This document shows, piece after piece, positions 45,375-54,322 of a stretch of 64,000 nucleotides of DNA (the stretch's first letter is position 1; every line of letters starts with the position of its first letter). This stretch comes from Microtetraspora niveoalba (GTDB lineage Bacteria > Actinomycetota > Actinomycetes > Streptosporangiales > Streptosporangiaceae). The stretch covers positions 249,139 through 313,138 of the forward strand of contig NZ_BBYM01000003.1 of NCBI RefSeq assembly GCF_001570405.1, given 5' to 3'. Made by a program: the position numbers and the translations under genes. The notes beneath the pieces are model-generated. The model saw only the letters and a program-made list of their open reading frames with translations. It was not told the origin of the DNA and ran no database searches.

Positions 45375-46335
45375 CAGTCGCGGGGCGTGGGCCTCCTGAC
45401 GCCCGCGCATCGCGGATCTCGCCGGAGCACGGGTCAACCGGCTCTCGGGTCCGGTGGGCGGTTCCCGAGCCTTCATACGTTCCCGTCGATCACGGTGCGC
45501 TCGCGAAGTCCGGTCGCTTTTCCGGGCAGGGTCGCCGCTCGGTTCTCCGTCCTTTCCGGCGACCCGTTCCCTCTGAAGTCGCCGTACGGCTTCGACGCGC
45601 GTAGGCGGGATTTCGTTCACCGGCTTTCTCGTGTTTTCCGGATTCATTTCGGCGCCGGTCGGCGGTTCGCGCGGGGTGTGTCCGAAATCATGTGTGCGTA
45701 AATATGTCCCCGATATGGAGTTCCAGGCATTGTCTGAACGAGGGACGGTGAGCGTCATGTATGGGTCGCCCGCGTATGGAACGGCTCTGGATCCGTCCTC
45801 CGGTACGGTCGGCGCCATTTTCCGCTTTCACGGAAACGGCAGGTCGGGGCCCCAGGTAAAGGTGGAGACTAGTTGGCGGCCAGCCGTTGACAGCCTGTCG
45901 GGCGCGGGTCATTTTTGCTGAGGAACACATCGATCATACGGCTCGCGCGGCCGGATGATAATCACGGATTCACGCGGTTGAATCGTACGGTCCCGGCTGT
46001 GCGCCGGCCGTATATCTGGGCCGTATATCAGGGGTCGTATATCCGGCGCGTCCCGGATTCGGGTCCGGCGTACGCGGTCGCTGTTTCGGGGGCGCATCCG
46101 GTCGTGCGGGGGAGTCGGCGGAGTTCGCGGAGTTTCCGGAGTTCGCGGAGATTCTGCGGCTGGGGCACCGCGTTTACGGCCCGGTGTCATGGCCCAGTGC
46201 TGCGGCCCGGTGCGGTCGATTCGCGGGCGGGGCCGGGGCCGTACGCCGGAAACATCGGCCCGATGAACCGCGTGGTGATTGTTTCGATGCCGTTCCCGAT
46301 CCGACGGATTCTCGATATCTGGAGGGGATTCTCTG
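45375..46335. other. 961-bp region without a convincing gene
   Basis: A hairpin at 45380-45406 (GCGGGGCGT with ACGCCCGC, one bulged G) may end the lysR transcript. The rest has several AT-richer runs (45600-45720, 45940-46060) and short frames on both strands that resemble nothing. It presumably contains a long leader or promoter region for the secreted choice-of-anchor P protein. No riboswitch was recognised. Confidence 0.5.
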
Positions 46336-48069
46336 GTGAACGAATCGCAGGCGCTCGGGCGTGGATCCCGCGCGATGAAGCGCGCACTGGCCGGCACGGC
46401 CGCGCTCGCCCTGGCCACCGCGCTGGCGGCGGTGGGGCAGAGCGGCATCGCGACGGCGGAGGCCGCTTCTCCCGGCGAGCCGAAGGATCCGAAGGTGGTC
46501 TTCACCGAGGACTTCGAGAACGACCAGGGGGCCACGCCCATCCTGGTCACCGATTACACCGGGGCGGCGCCGATCGGGCAGACCTACGACGCCGACCCCG
46601 CCTGGCTGACCGGGTGCAACGGCTGGATCACCTCGCTCCAGCAGCCCGGCACCGGCCCCGCGGGCGCCGGTTGCGGGAACTGGTGGACGTCCGCCCAGCA
46701 GATGGCCGGCGCGCTGGGTCAGTGGGCGGGTGGCGACAAGGCGAAGAACCACGCGGTCACGGCGTACACCAGCGGGAACCCCGGAGCGAACAAGACGCAG
46801 CTCGAGACCAGGAAGCCGGTCGACGTCGGCGCCGCGGGCCGGTTCCTGACCTTCTCGGTCGACGTGGCGGAGGTCAACTGCTACGCCGAACACGCCAAGC
46901 TCGGCTTCTACCTCCTGGACGGCGACAAGGCCGTGCCCACCTTCACCACCCCGATCGACCCGTGCTCGAACCCCGGAGGCACGGTGAACGGGGTCCCGGT
47001 CGGCACGTACACCAGCAATGGGCCGGTGCTGTTCGACGGCTCGACGCTGGGCCTGCGGCTGGTCAACTTCCAGGGCAGCGGGTACGGCAACGACGCCGCG
47101 TTCGACAACGTCCGCGTCCTGGACGTCACCCCGCAGCTCGACGTCGCCTTCGACCCCGGCCAGGTCGAGGTGGGCGGCACGTCCACCATGACCCTGAGGG
47201 TCACCAACACGAGCGAGCTGGCGGTGAAGAAGGGCTGGTCGTTCACCGAGCGGCTTCCCGACGGGCTCACCCTGACCGGCGCGCCTCCGGTGACCGACTG
47301 CGCGGACGCCACGGTCACCGCGGTCTCGGGCGGCGGGAAGATCGGCGTGACCGGCACCCTCGCGGCCGGCGCGAAGTCCTGCGGTGTCACGGTCAAGGTG
47401 ACCTCGGCGCGCGCGGCCACGTACACCGTGTGCGCCGAAGACGTGGTCGAGCACGCCGGAGTGAACCTGCCGGAGTGCGCCCGGGTGCGGTTCGTGCCGC
47501 CGGTCCTGGTGTTCGACGCCCACGCGCACGGCGGCCGCGTCACCGCGCCGCTGATCGACATCGCGCCGCTGGCGCCGTCCGACCTGTCCTGCAGAGAGGC
47601 GGCGGGAGACGACCGGCACAAGCTGCTGAGCGCCGGTCTCGGCCAGCTCGGCTCGCTCGGGGTCATCGACACACGCGCGACCGGGGCGGTCGACCCGGAC
47701 GGGCGCCGCACCGCGACGGCGTCGGCCACGACCAGCAAGCTCAGCCTGCTCGCCGGTCTCGTCACCGCTGACGAGATCACCGCCTTCGCCCGCGCCCGCG
47801 GCGACGACGCGGGCCGTGTGACCGCCGACGGCAAGGTGGACATCACCAACCTGAAGGTCAACGGCGTAAAGATCACCGATCTGAAGACCGACCTCACCAT
47901 CGACGTTCCGCTGGTGGCCAAGGTCGTGATCAATGAGCAGGTGCGGACCGGCGGAGGCGGCGGCATCAAGGTCAACGCCATCCACATCCGCACGCTGGCC
48001 GGTGTCGACATCATCGTGGGCCACGCCCGCGCGTCGCTGATCCGGCCGGGACAGGCCTGTCCCGCCTGA
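46336..48069 (+). CDS. secreted choice-of-anchor P family protein
   Basis: 577 residues. The GTG at 46336 lies eight bases after GGAGGGG; an ATG at 46375 is an alternative. After the signal peptide (ending near ATAEA) comes a jelly-roll-like part (FTEDFENDQGATPILVTDYT to about 260). A DUF11-type repeat (VEVGGTSTMTLRVTNTSELA) follows, then a C-terminal choice-of-anchor P domain (SLLAGLVTADEITAFARARG and the VVINEQVRTGGGG region). These actinobacterial surface proteins are exported and probably bind the cell envelope or a substrate. The ligand is unknown. Confidence 0.82.
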   Translation: MNESQALGRGSRAMKRALAGTAALALATALAAVGQSGIATAEAASPGEPKDPKVVFTEDFENDQGATPILVTDYTGAAPIGQTYDADPAWLTGCNGWITSLQQPGTGPAGAGCGNWWTSAQQMAGALGQWAGGDKAKNHAVTAYTSGNPGANKTQLETRKPVDVGAAGRFLTFSVDVAEVNCYAEHAKLGFYLLDGDKAVPTFTTPIDPCSNPGGTVNGVPVGTYTSNGPVLFDGSTLGLRLVNFQGSGYGNDAAFDNVRVLDVTPQLDVAFDPGQVEVGGTSTMTLRVTNTSELAVKKGWSFTERLPDGLTLTGAPPVTDCADATVTAVSGGGKIGVTGTLAAGAKSCGVTVKVTSARAATYTVCAEDVVEHAGVNLPECARVRFVPPVLVFDAHAHGGRVTAPLIDIAPLAPSDLSCREAAGDDRHKLLSAGLGQLGSLGVIDTRATGAVDPDGRRTATASATTSKLSLLAGLVTADEITAFARARGDDAGRVTADGKVDITNLKVNGVKITDLKTDLTIDVPLVAKVVINEQVRTGGGGGIKVNAIHIRTLAGVDIIVGHARASLIRPGQACPA

Positions 48070-48084
48070 CGTCCCCGCTCGTAT

Positions 48085-48116
48085 GGCCGCGCCGTCCCCG
48101 CCGGGCCGGCGCGGCC
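48085..48116 (+). terminator. hairpin after choice-of-anchor P gene
   Basis: GGCCGCGCCG (48085-48094) pairs perfectly with CGGCGCGGCC (48107-48116), followed by TTCC, 16 bases after the stop codon. Confidence 0.65.
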
Positions 48117-48286
48117 TTCCGCGTCCCCGGCCCGCCGTCTTCCGCCCCTGGCGCGGTGGGCCACGGTTCGCGGTGTGATGCGCCGCACGCTGGTGGTACG
48201 CGGGTGACACCAGTGGAAAGAATGCGGTTTTTGAGTAGTTTGTCTGGCGCCGGTTTCCTTCCCGATCCCGCTCAGGAGCGCCTCCC

Positions 48287-50062
48287 ATGTTCATCGCCGT
48301 CGATCTGGCCACCGGAGCCGTCGAACATGAGGACGTTCCGGACGGGAGTGACCGGCTCGGCGGATCGATCCACGGGCTCCGGCTGCTCACCGACCGCTGC
48401 CCCAGCCGGATCGACCCGTACGCCCCCCGGGCCCTGCTGTACGTCGCGGCCGGGATCATGGGCGGGGCGCCGGGGCCGGGGCTGGCGAAGGCGGTCTTCC
48501 TGGCCAAGTCCCCGCTGACCGGCGTGGTGGGGGAGGCGCACGCCCTCGGCCCGTTCGCGTCCGGTATGCGGGCGGCGGGGATCGAGGCGCTGGCGGTGAC
48601 CGGACGCGCCCCGCGGCTGTCGTACCTGCTGGTCGAGGACGGGCGCGTCACCCGGCACGACGCCGAGGAGTTGCGCGGGCTCGGCACGGCCGCCACGACG
48701 GACGCGCTGCGCGCCAGACACGGCGCGGGCGCCCACGTCGCCGCGATCGGCCCGGCGGGGGAGAACCTCGTCCGGTACGCGAGCGTGGTGACCGATCACG
48801 CCTATCCCGCCGCCCGGTACGGCCTGGGCGCGGTCTTCGGCGCGAAGAACCTCAAGGCGATCGTCTGCGCGGGCGACGTCCCCGTCCCCGTGGCCGATCC
48901 GGAGCGGCTGTCGGAGATCGCCGCGTATTACCGGGGCTCGCTGGCGGCGAATCCGCTCGCCGCGCTCCAGCACGGGGAGCCCGGCTTCGCCGGCTGGACC
49001 GGTGACACGCCCGACCCCGGCCATCTCGCCGTGCGGAACTTCTCCGTCACGGGAGAGAGCGGCCTGCGGACGCCCACGGCGGAGGACTTCCACGGGCGGG
49101 CCGTGGCGACGCGGGGCGGCTGCCCCGGCTGCCCCAACGACTGCCTCAAGACGTACGGCCCGCCCGGGTCGCCCGTACGCGGATCGGGCGGGCTGGGCCA
49201 GGAGGCGTTCCCGTCCCTCGGCTGGAACCTGGGCGTCGACGACCTCGACGCGGTGCTCGACGCCAACGCGCTCTGCAACGACCTCGGCCTCGACCAGGTC
49301 TCGCTCGGAGGAACGCTCGCCTTCGCGATGGAGTGCGCCGCCCGCGGCCTCCTGCCCGGAGGGCCGTCCTTCGGCGACGCGGCGGCGCTCCCCGGCCTGG
49401 TCGGGGACGTGGCGGCGCGCCGCGGCCCCTTCGGCGACCTGCTGGCCGAGGGGTCCGCCCGCGCCGCGCGGCTGATCGGTCCGGACGCCGTGCCGTACGT
49501 GATGGCGGTCAAGGGGGCGGAGCTGCCCTGCTTCGACCCGCGCGTCCAGCCGGGGCTCGGGCTCGGATACGCCGCCGCGCCGATCGGGCCGCGTTACGAC
49601 GCGCTGGAGCACGACCTGGACTTCGATCCCGAGTCGGGCCTGCCGTACTGCTTCCCGGAGGCGGCGCGGGTCGGGGTGACCCCCGAGGCGGCCGGTGTCC
49701 TGGACGCCGGTCGGGGTCGCCGCACGGCGCGGCTGCTCCGGCTGTGGAGCGCCCTCGACGCGCTGAACATCTGCGTCTTCGCGAGCACGCCCACCCGGCC
49801 GCTGACGCTGGACCATCTGGTGTCGCTGGTCACGGCGGTCTCGGGGACGGAGTTCACCGTGCGCGACCTGCTCGCCGCCGGGCAGCGCAGGCTCGACCTG
49901 ATGCGCGCGTACGCGGTGCGCGAGGAGGGCGGGCCGGACGAGCTGCCCGGCCGGTTCCACGACGAGCCGGTCGCGGCGGGCCGGCACGCGGGCGCGGTGT
50001 TGCGGCGCGACTCCTTCGCGGAGGCGCTCGCCGCCTTCTACGAGGAGCTGGGCTGGAGCTGA
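48287..50062 (+). CDS. aldehyde ferredoxin oxidoreductase family tungstoenzyme
   Basis: A 591-residue AOR-family protein with its three domains. The 4Fe-4S ligands are C279-x2-C282-x3-C286 in GGCPGCPNDCLKTYG and C496 in ALNICVFAS. Conserved stretches include the VTGRAPRLSYLLVEDG region and the GLGAVFGAKNLKAIV segment that contacts the tungstopterin. The ATG at 48287 has AGGAG upstream. AOR enzymes oxidise aldehydes with tungsten and ferredoxin and are mostly known from anaerobes. No moaD-like or ferredoxin gene is beside it. The substrate is unknown. Confidence 0.87.
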   Translation: MFIAVDLATGAVEHEDVPDGSDRLGGSIHGLRLLTDRCPSRIDPYAPRALLYVAAGIMGGAPGPGLAKAVFLAKSPLTGVVGEAHALGPFASGMRAAGIEALAVTGRAPRLSYLLVEDGRVTRHDAEELRGLGTAATTDALRARHGAGAHVAAIGPAGENLVRYASVVTDHAYPAARYGLGAVFGAKNLKAIVCAGDVPVPVADPERLSEIAAYYRGSLAANPLAALQHGEPGFAGWTGDTPDPGHLAVRNFSVTGESGLRTPTAEDFHGRAVATRGGCPGCPNDCLKTYGPPGSPVRGSGGLGQEAFPSLGWNLGVDDLDAVLDANALCNDLGLDQVSLGGTLAFAMECAARGLLPGGPSFGDAAALPGLVGDVAARRGPFGDLLAEGSARAARLIGPDAVPYVMAVKGAELPCFDPRVQPGLGLGYAAAPIGPRYDALEHDLDFDPESGLPYCFPEAARVGVTPEAAGVLDAGRGRRTARLLRLWSALDALNICVFASTPTRPLTLDHLVSLVTAVSGTEFTVRDLLAAGQRRLDLMRAYAVREEGGPDELPGRFHDEPVAAGRHAGAVLRRDSFAEALAAFYEELGWS

Positions 50063-50115
50063 CGGCCATCCACGCGTGCGGGGGAGGGCGGCCGGGCCGT
50101 GACCTCGCGATTCTG

Positions 50116-50144
50116 TTGACACCCGGATGGGGCCGGTCTAGCTT
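50116..50144 (+). promoter_or_regulatory. sigma-70-type promoter of amidohydrolase gene
   Basis: TTGACA (50116-50121), a 17-base spacer and TAGCTT (50139-50144), close to the HrdB/SigA consensus. It lies 38 bases before the GTG start of the downstream gene, so that gene is transcribed independently of the AOR gene. Confidence 0.7.
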
Positions 50145-50182
50145 GTCCACGCTTCGCCCGGTTGATCGGCAAAGGAGAGCGT

Positions 50183-51022
50183 GTGCCCGTCATCGATGCG
50201 CATCAGCATTTCTGGAACCTGAGCACGGGGTCCTACCCGTGGCTGACGCCCGACGCGGGACCGATCTACCGGACCTTCGAGCCCGAGGAGCTGATCCCGC
50301 AGCTCGCCGAGGCCGGTGTGGACCGCACGGTGCTGGTCCAGGCCATGGACTCCTACGCCGACACCGACGCGATGCTGGCGCAGGCCGACGAGCACGACTT
50401 CATCGCCGCCGTGGTCGGATGGGTCCCGCTCAACCGGCCCGACGAGGCGGCGCGGGCCCTGGAGCGGTACGGCAGGCACCCCAGGTTCGCGGGCGTACGC
50501 CACCTGATCCACGACGATCCCGACCCGGACTGGGTAGTCCAGGACTCGGTGGTCGAGGGGCTGGGACTGCTCGCGGAGGCCGGCCTGCCGTTCGACGTGG
50601 TCGCGGTGCTGCCCCGGCATCTGGAGCACGTGCCCGTGCTCGCCGAGCGGGTGCCCGGCCTGCGCATGGTGATCGACCATCTGGCCAAGCCCCCGATCAG
50701 GAAGAAGGGCTGGGAGCCGTGGGCGTCGCTGCTCGCCGCGGCGGCCGAGTGCCCCGGCGTGTACGCCAAGGTCTCTGGGCTCAACACCGCCGCCCACGCC
50801 ACGACATGGACCGCCGACGACCTGCGGCCGTACGTCGACCACGCGATCGAGGTGTTCGGGCCGGACCGGCTGATGTTCGGCAGCGACTGGCCGGTCGCCC
50901 TCCTCGCCGGTGACTACGCGAAGGTGTGGCGGGCGACCGGAGCTCTGCTGGAGGGGTTGCCCGCCGACGCCCGCGCCGCCGTGCTGGGAGGGACGGCGGC
51001 CCGCGTCTACGGGATCTCCTGA
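50183..51022 (+). CDS. amidohydrolase family protein (fuconolactonase-like)
   Basis: A 279-residue TIM-barrel metal hydrolase of the amidohydrolase 2/lactonase type. VPVIDAHQHFW gives the H7/H9 metal pair, MVIDHLAKPP the central His and RLMFGSDWPV the catalytic Asp. The GTG at 50183 is five bases after AAAGGAG. Relatives hydrolyse L-fuconolactone and related sugar lactones; the substrate is unproven. It has its own TTGACA promoter. Confidence 0.87.
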   Translation: MPVIDAHQHFWNLSTGSYPWLTPDAGPIYRTFEPEELIPQLAEAGVDRTVLVQAMDSYADTDAMLAQADEHDFIAAVVGWVPLNRPDEAARALERYGRHPRFAGVRHLIHDDPDPDWVVQDSVVEGLGLLAEAGLPFDVVAVLPRHLEHVPVLAERVPGLRMVIDHLAKPPIRKKGWEPWASLLAAAAECPGVYAKVSGLNTAAHATTWTADDLRPYVDHAIEVFGPDRLMFGSDWPVALLAGDYAKVWRATGALLEGLPADARAAVLGGTAARVYGIS

Positions 51023-51088
51023 CGCCGGCCCCTGGGTGCCCCACGGCGGGACCGGCGGCACGAGCCGCGGAACGCGGGCCTGACGGAT

Positions 51089-51108
51089 ATCGTTTGATAA
51101 CAAACGAT
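51089..51108. promoter_or_regulatory. perfect operator-like palindrome before GATase gene
   Basis: ATCGTTTGATAACAAACGAT has 8-base arms around ATAA. It is AT-rich in a GC-rich genome and lies 14 bases before the start codon, so a bound regulator would block transcription or translation. No matching regulator gene is adjacent. Confidence 0.65.
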
Positions 51109-51122
51109 TTTCGGGAGTGTCG

Positions 51123-51833
51123 ATGCGCGCGCTGTTCGTCCAGCAGGACCACGTCTCACCCACGGGGCCGATCGGGGAGCGCTTCGAGCGGCGCGGCTAC
51201 GAGACGGTGGAGTTCCCCGTGGTCCCGGCCGGGCGTTTCCACGCGCCGGACGTCGAGGTCGTCTTCCCCGACCCGCGCGACTACGACGTGATCGTCCCGA
51301 TGGGCGCGCCCTGGTCGGTGTACGACGAGGCGACGATCGGGAGCTGGGTCCGCGCCGAGCTGGAGTTCCTGCGGCTCGCCCACGAGTCGGGCGTACCGGT
51401 CCTCGGCATCTGCTTCGGCGGTCAGGCCCTGGCGGCCGCGCTCGGAGGGCGGGTCGAGCGCGGCCCCGAGCCCGAAATCGGCTGGCACACGATCGAGACC
51501 CGCGCGCCCGGCCTCGTCGAGGCGGGCCCGTGGTTCCAGTGGCACCACGACCGGTGGAGCCCGCCTCCCGGCGCCGACGCCCTCGCCCGGACGGCGGCCG
51601 CGCCCCAGGCGTTCACGCTGAGGCGCAGCCTCGCGGTGCAGTTCCATCCCGAACTCACGCTCACCATGCTGGAGGGCTGGCTGGGCAACGGCGGCGGCGA
51701 CTGGGTGACCGCCCACGGCGGGGACGTCGAGCGCCTGGTCGCGATGACGGAGGAAGAGGAGCCGGCCGCCGTCGCCCGCGCGTACCGGCTGGTCGACCGG
51801 TTCCTCGACCAGGTCGCGGCGCGTCCGCGCTGA
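51123..51833 (+). CDS. class I glutamine amidotransferase-like protein
   Basis: A 236-residue GATase1 protein of the GuaA-like stand-alone type. The nucleophile is C97 in LGICFGGQ and the His is in AVQFHPEL, with its acid two residues on. The ATG at 51123 follows GGGAG. Without a fused or neighbouring synthetase its acceptor is unknown; such proteins act on gamma-glutamyl compounds or as peptidases. A tight palindrome overlaps its promoter. Confidence 0.85.
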   Translation: MRALFVQQDHVSPTGPIGERFERRGYETVEFPVVPAGRFHAPDVEVVFPDPRDYDVIVPMGAPWSVYDEATIGSWVRAELEFLRLAHESGVPVLGICFGGQALAAALGGRVERGPEPEIGWHTIETRAPGLVEAGPWFQWHHDRWSPPPGADALARTAAAPQAFTLRRSLAVQFHPELTLTMLEGWLGNGGGDWVTAHGGDVERLVAMTEEEEPAAVARAYRLVDRFLDQVAARPR

Positions 51834-52036
51834 CGGCGGCTCGCGGTTCGACGGAGGGCCGCCGGGGTATGCGTGATCAGGCGTGTGGTCCACACGCGGC
51901 CTCCCGCGAGACACCCGTCGCCGTCGTTTGCCGCCCGTCGGCGACCGGCCGGCGCCGGGCCGTACGGGTCCGCGCCGGACGGCCGGGCCGTACGGGCTGA
52001 CGCGGGTTCGATCGGGGGTACTGCGGGGGTGACCGG

Positions 52037-53965
52037 TTGGCCGGGTCGGCACGGCGTGGGACGGCCCGTGAGGGGGCGTTCCGGGCATGGCTGCTGCACG
52101 GCCTACGGCACGAGGACCTGCGGGCACTGGGGCCGCACGGCCCCCGCTCACCCGAGAAGCAGTACTCCTGGTGGCGCGTCATGTGCCTCACCGGAGTGGA
52201 CTACTTCTCCAGCCTCGGCTACCAGCCGGGCATCGCCGCGCTGGCGGCCGGCAGCCTCTCTCCGATCGCCACCATCCTGCTCGTCCTGCTGACGCTGCTG
52301 GGCGCGCTGCCCGTCTATCGCCGGGTGGCCGTCGAGAGCCCGTACGGCCAGGGCTCGATCGCGATGCTGGAAGGGCTCGCGCCGCGCTGGTGGGGCAAGC
52401 TGATCGTGCTGGTCCTGCTCGGCTTCGCGGCCACCGACTTCGTCATCACGATCACGCTCTCGGCGGCCGACGCCACCGCGCACATCCTGGAGAACCCCTT
52501 CGTCCCGCGCGCGTTCTCGGGGCAGCACGTCGCGGTCACGCTGTTCCTGCTCGCCCTGCTCTCCGCCGTGTTCCTGATGGGCTTCACCGAGGCCATCGGC
52601 ATCGCCGTGCTGCTGGTCGGCGTCTATCTGGCCCTGAACGCCGTCGTGGTCGTGACGGCGATCCTGCACATCCTGGCGCACCCGGACCTGTTCGGCGGCT
52701 GGCAGCGGGCGCTCACCGCGCGGCACGCCAGTCCTCTGGGACTGCTCGCGGTGTCGGTGCTGGTGATGCCCAGGCTGGCGCTCGGCATGTCGGGGTTCGA
52801 GACCGGTGTGGCCGTGATGCCCCTGATCAAGGGCGATCTGGCGGGACGCATCGCGGGGGCCAGGCGGTTGCTGACCACCGCCGCGCTGATCATGAGTGTG
52901 TTCCTGATCTGCAGCAGCTTCGCCACGATCATGTTGATCCCGGAGAAGGAGTTCCAGGCGGGGGGCAAGGCCAACGGCCGGGCGCTGGCCTACCTGGCGC
53001 ACAACTACCTCGGCAACGGCTTCGGCACGCTGTACGACATCAGCACGATCACCATCCTGTGGTTCGCCGGGGCGTCCGCGATGGCCGGCCTGATCAACCT
53101 CGTGCCCCGCTACCTGCCCAGGTACGGCATGGCGCCCGACTGGACCGCCGCCGTGCGCCCGCTGGTCCTCGTGTTCACCGTCGTCGCGGTCGCCATCACG
53201 CTCGTCTTCGACGCCAACGTGGACGCCCAGGGAGGCGCGTACGCCACCGGCGTGCTGGTGCTGTTCCTGTCCGCGGGCGTCGCGGTCACCGTGGACGCCC
53301 ACCGGGCGGGCCGCCGGTGGCGGACCTGGATCTTCGGCCTGATCACGCTGGTCCTCGCGTACACGCTGGTGGACAACATCCGCGAGCGTCCCGAAGGTGT
53401 GAAGATCGCGTCGCTGTTCATCGCGGCGATCGTCGTGATGTCGCTGATCTCGCGGGCCACGCGGTCCACCGAGCTGCGGGTGTCCGACGTGCGCCTCGAC
53501 ACGCTCGCCCAGGAGTTCATCTCCGAGTCCAGCGGCGAGATCCACCTGATCGCCAACGACCCCCGCCGCCGGGACCAGGCGGAGTACAACGCCAAGCTCC
53601 GCGAGCAGTGGTACACGCACCGGCTGCGCAGTGCGGAGCCGGTCATGTTCGTCGAGGTCACCGTGCTCGACGCGTCGCAGTTCCAGAGCGAGCTGCGGGT
53701 CAAGGGGGACGTGCGGTACGGCCACCGGATCCTCCGCGTCGAGAGCGCGACGGTGGCGAACGCCCTGGCGGCGCTGCTGCTGTACATCCGGGACCGCACC
53801 GGCGAGGTGCCGAACATCTACTTCCAATGGGGCGAGGGGAACCCGATCCTCGCGATGCTGCGCTATCTGGTCTTCGGAGGCGGTGACGTGCCGGGGATGA
53901 CCCGGGAGGTGCTGCGCGAGGCCGAACCGGATCCGGCGCGCCGCCCCCACGTCCACGTGGGGTGA
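52037..53965 (+). CDS. APC family permease, probable potassium or amino acid transporter
   Basis: Up to 642 residues with about twelve transmembrane helices (50-480) and a soluble C-terminal domain of some 150 residues. The [21 protein letters not shown] segment and [16 protein letters not shown] are its most distinctive parts. The start is uncertain: TTG at 52037 keeps the EKQYSWWRV lead-in, while the first ATG (52181) would cut into helix 1. It lies directly upstream of kdpD-kdpE, which suggests potassium uptake similar in principle to KimA (an APC-type K+ importer). The substrate is inferred. Confidence 0.78.
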   Translation: MAGSARRGTAREGAFRAWLLHGLRHEDLRALGPHGPRSPEKQYSWWRVMCLTGVDYFSSLGYQPGIAALAAGSLSPIATILLVLLTLLGALPVYRRVAVESPYGQGSIAMLEGLAPRWWGKLIVLVLLGFAATDFVITITLSAADATAHILENPFVPRAFSGQHVAVTLFLLALLSAVFLMGFTEAIGIAVLLVGVYLALNAVVVVTAILHILAHPDLFGGWQRALTARHASPLGLLAVSVLVMPRLALGMSGFETGVAVMPLIKGDLAGRIAGARRLLTTAALIMSVFLICSSFATIMLIPEKEFQAGGKANGRALAYLAHNYLGNGFGTLYDISTITILWFAGASAMAGLINLVPRYLPRYGMAPDWTAAVRPLVLVFTVVAVAITLVFDANVDAQGGAYATGVLVLFLSAGVAVTVDAHRAGRRWRTWIFGLITLVLAYTLVDNIRERPEGVKIASLFIAAIVVMSLISRATRSTELRVSDVRLDTLAQEFISESSGEIHLIANDPRRRDQAEYNAKLREQWYTHRLRSAEPVMFVEVTVLDASQFQSELRVKGDVRYGHRILRVESATVANALAALLLYIRDRTGEVPNIYFQWGEGNPILAMLRYLVFGGGDVPGMTREVLREAEPDPARRPHVHVG

Positions 53966-54322
53966 CGGCGTGCCGGGACCGTAGAAATATCATCAACATT
54001 CCGGAGAAATGCGTATATAAAGCATCAAGATCGACGAAATGCCGCAAATCTCACGATTTCCTGATAGGGGCAGTCGGCGGAGCCTGACGGGGTGATGCGC
54101 CGGGGCCGCGGGCCCCTCCCGTGATCGGCCCGCCGACCACCCGGCGCGTACGGCCCGGCCCGGCCGGGCACGACCTGGACGGGCATGACCTGGACGGGCA
54201 TGACCTGGACGGGCATGACCTGGACGAGCACGACCCGGCCGAGCACGGCCTCTTGGGGGCGGACCGGCGGCCGACCTGCCGCGGCCTAACCTGGTCGTGG
54301 ACGGCACGAGGAGATGAGGCAC
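53966..54322. other. 357-bp region upstream of kdpD with AT-rich island
   Basis: Bases 53985-54065 are unusually AT-rich for this genome (including GCGTATATAAAGC) and probably hold the kdpDE promoter. A 15-base tandem repeat follows at 54169-54243. A GTG-started frame through the repeats (54121) has no family resemblance. Confidence 0.6.
54169..54243. repeat. 15-bp tandem repeats upstream of kdpD
   Basis: Five consecutive units based on CATGACCTGGACGGG; units 2 and 3 are identical and the others differ at one to four positions. They begin 154 bases before the kdpD start codon. Such minisatellites can change copy number by slippage. Confidence 0.85.

Noticed and set aside
46174-48696. 840-codon minus-strand frame
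   Set aside because: Antisense shadow of the choice-of-anchor P gene.
54121-54310. Frame encoding HDLDG repeats before kdpD
   Set aside because: No Shine-Dalgarno at the GTG and no family; the repeat is better seen as DNA-level minisatellite. Kept only as a repeat.
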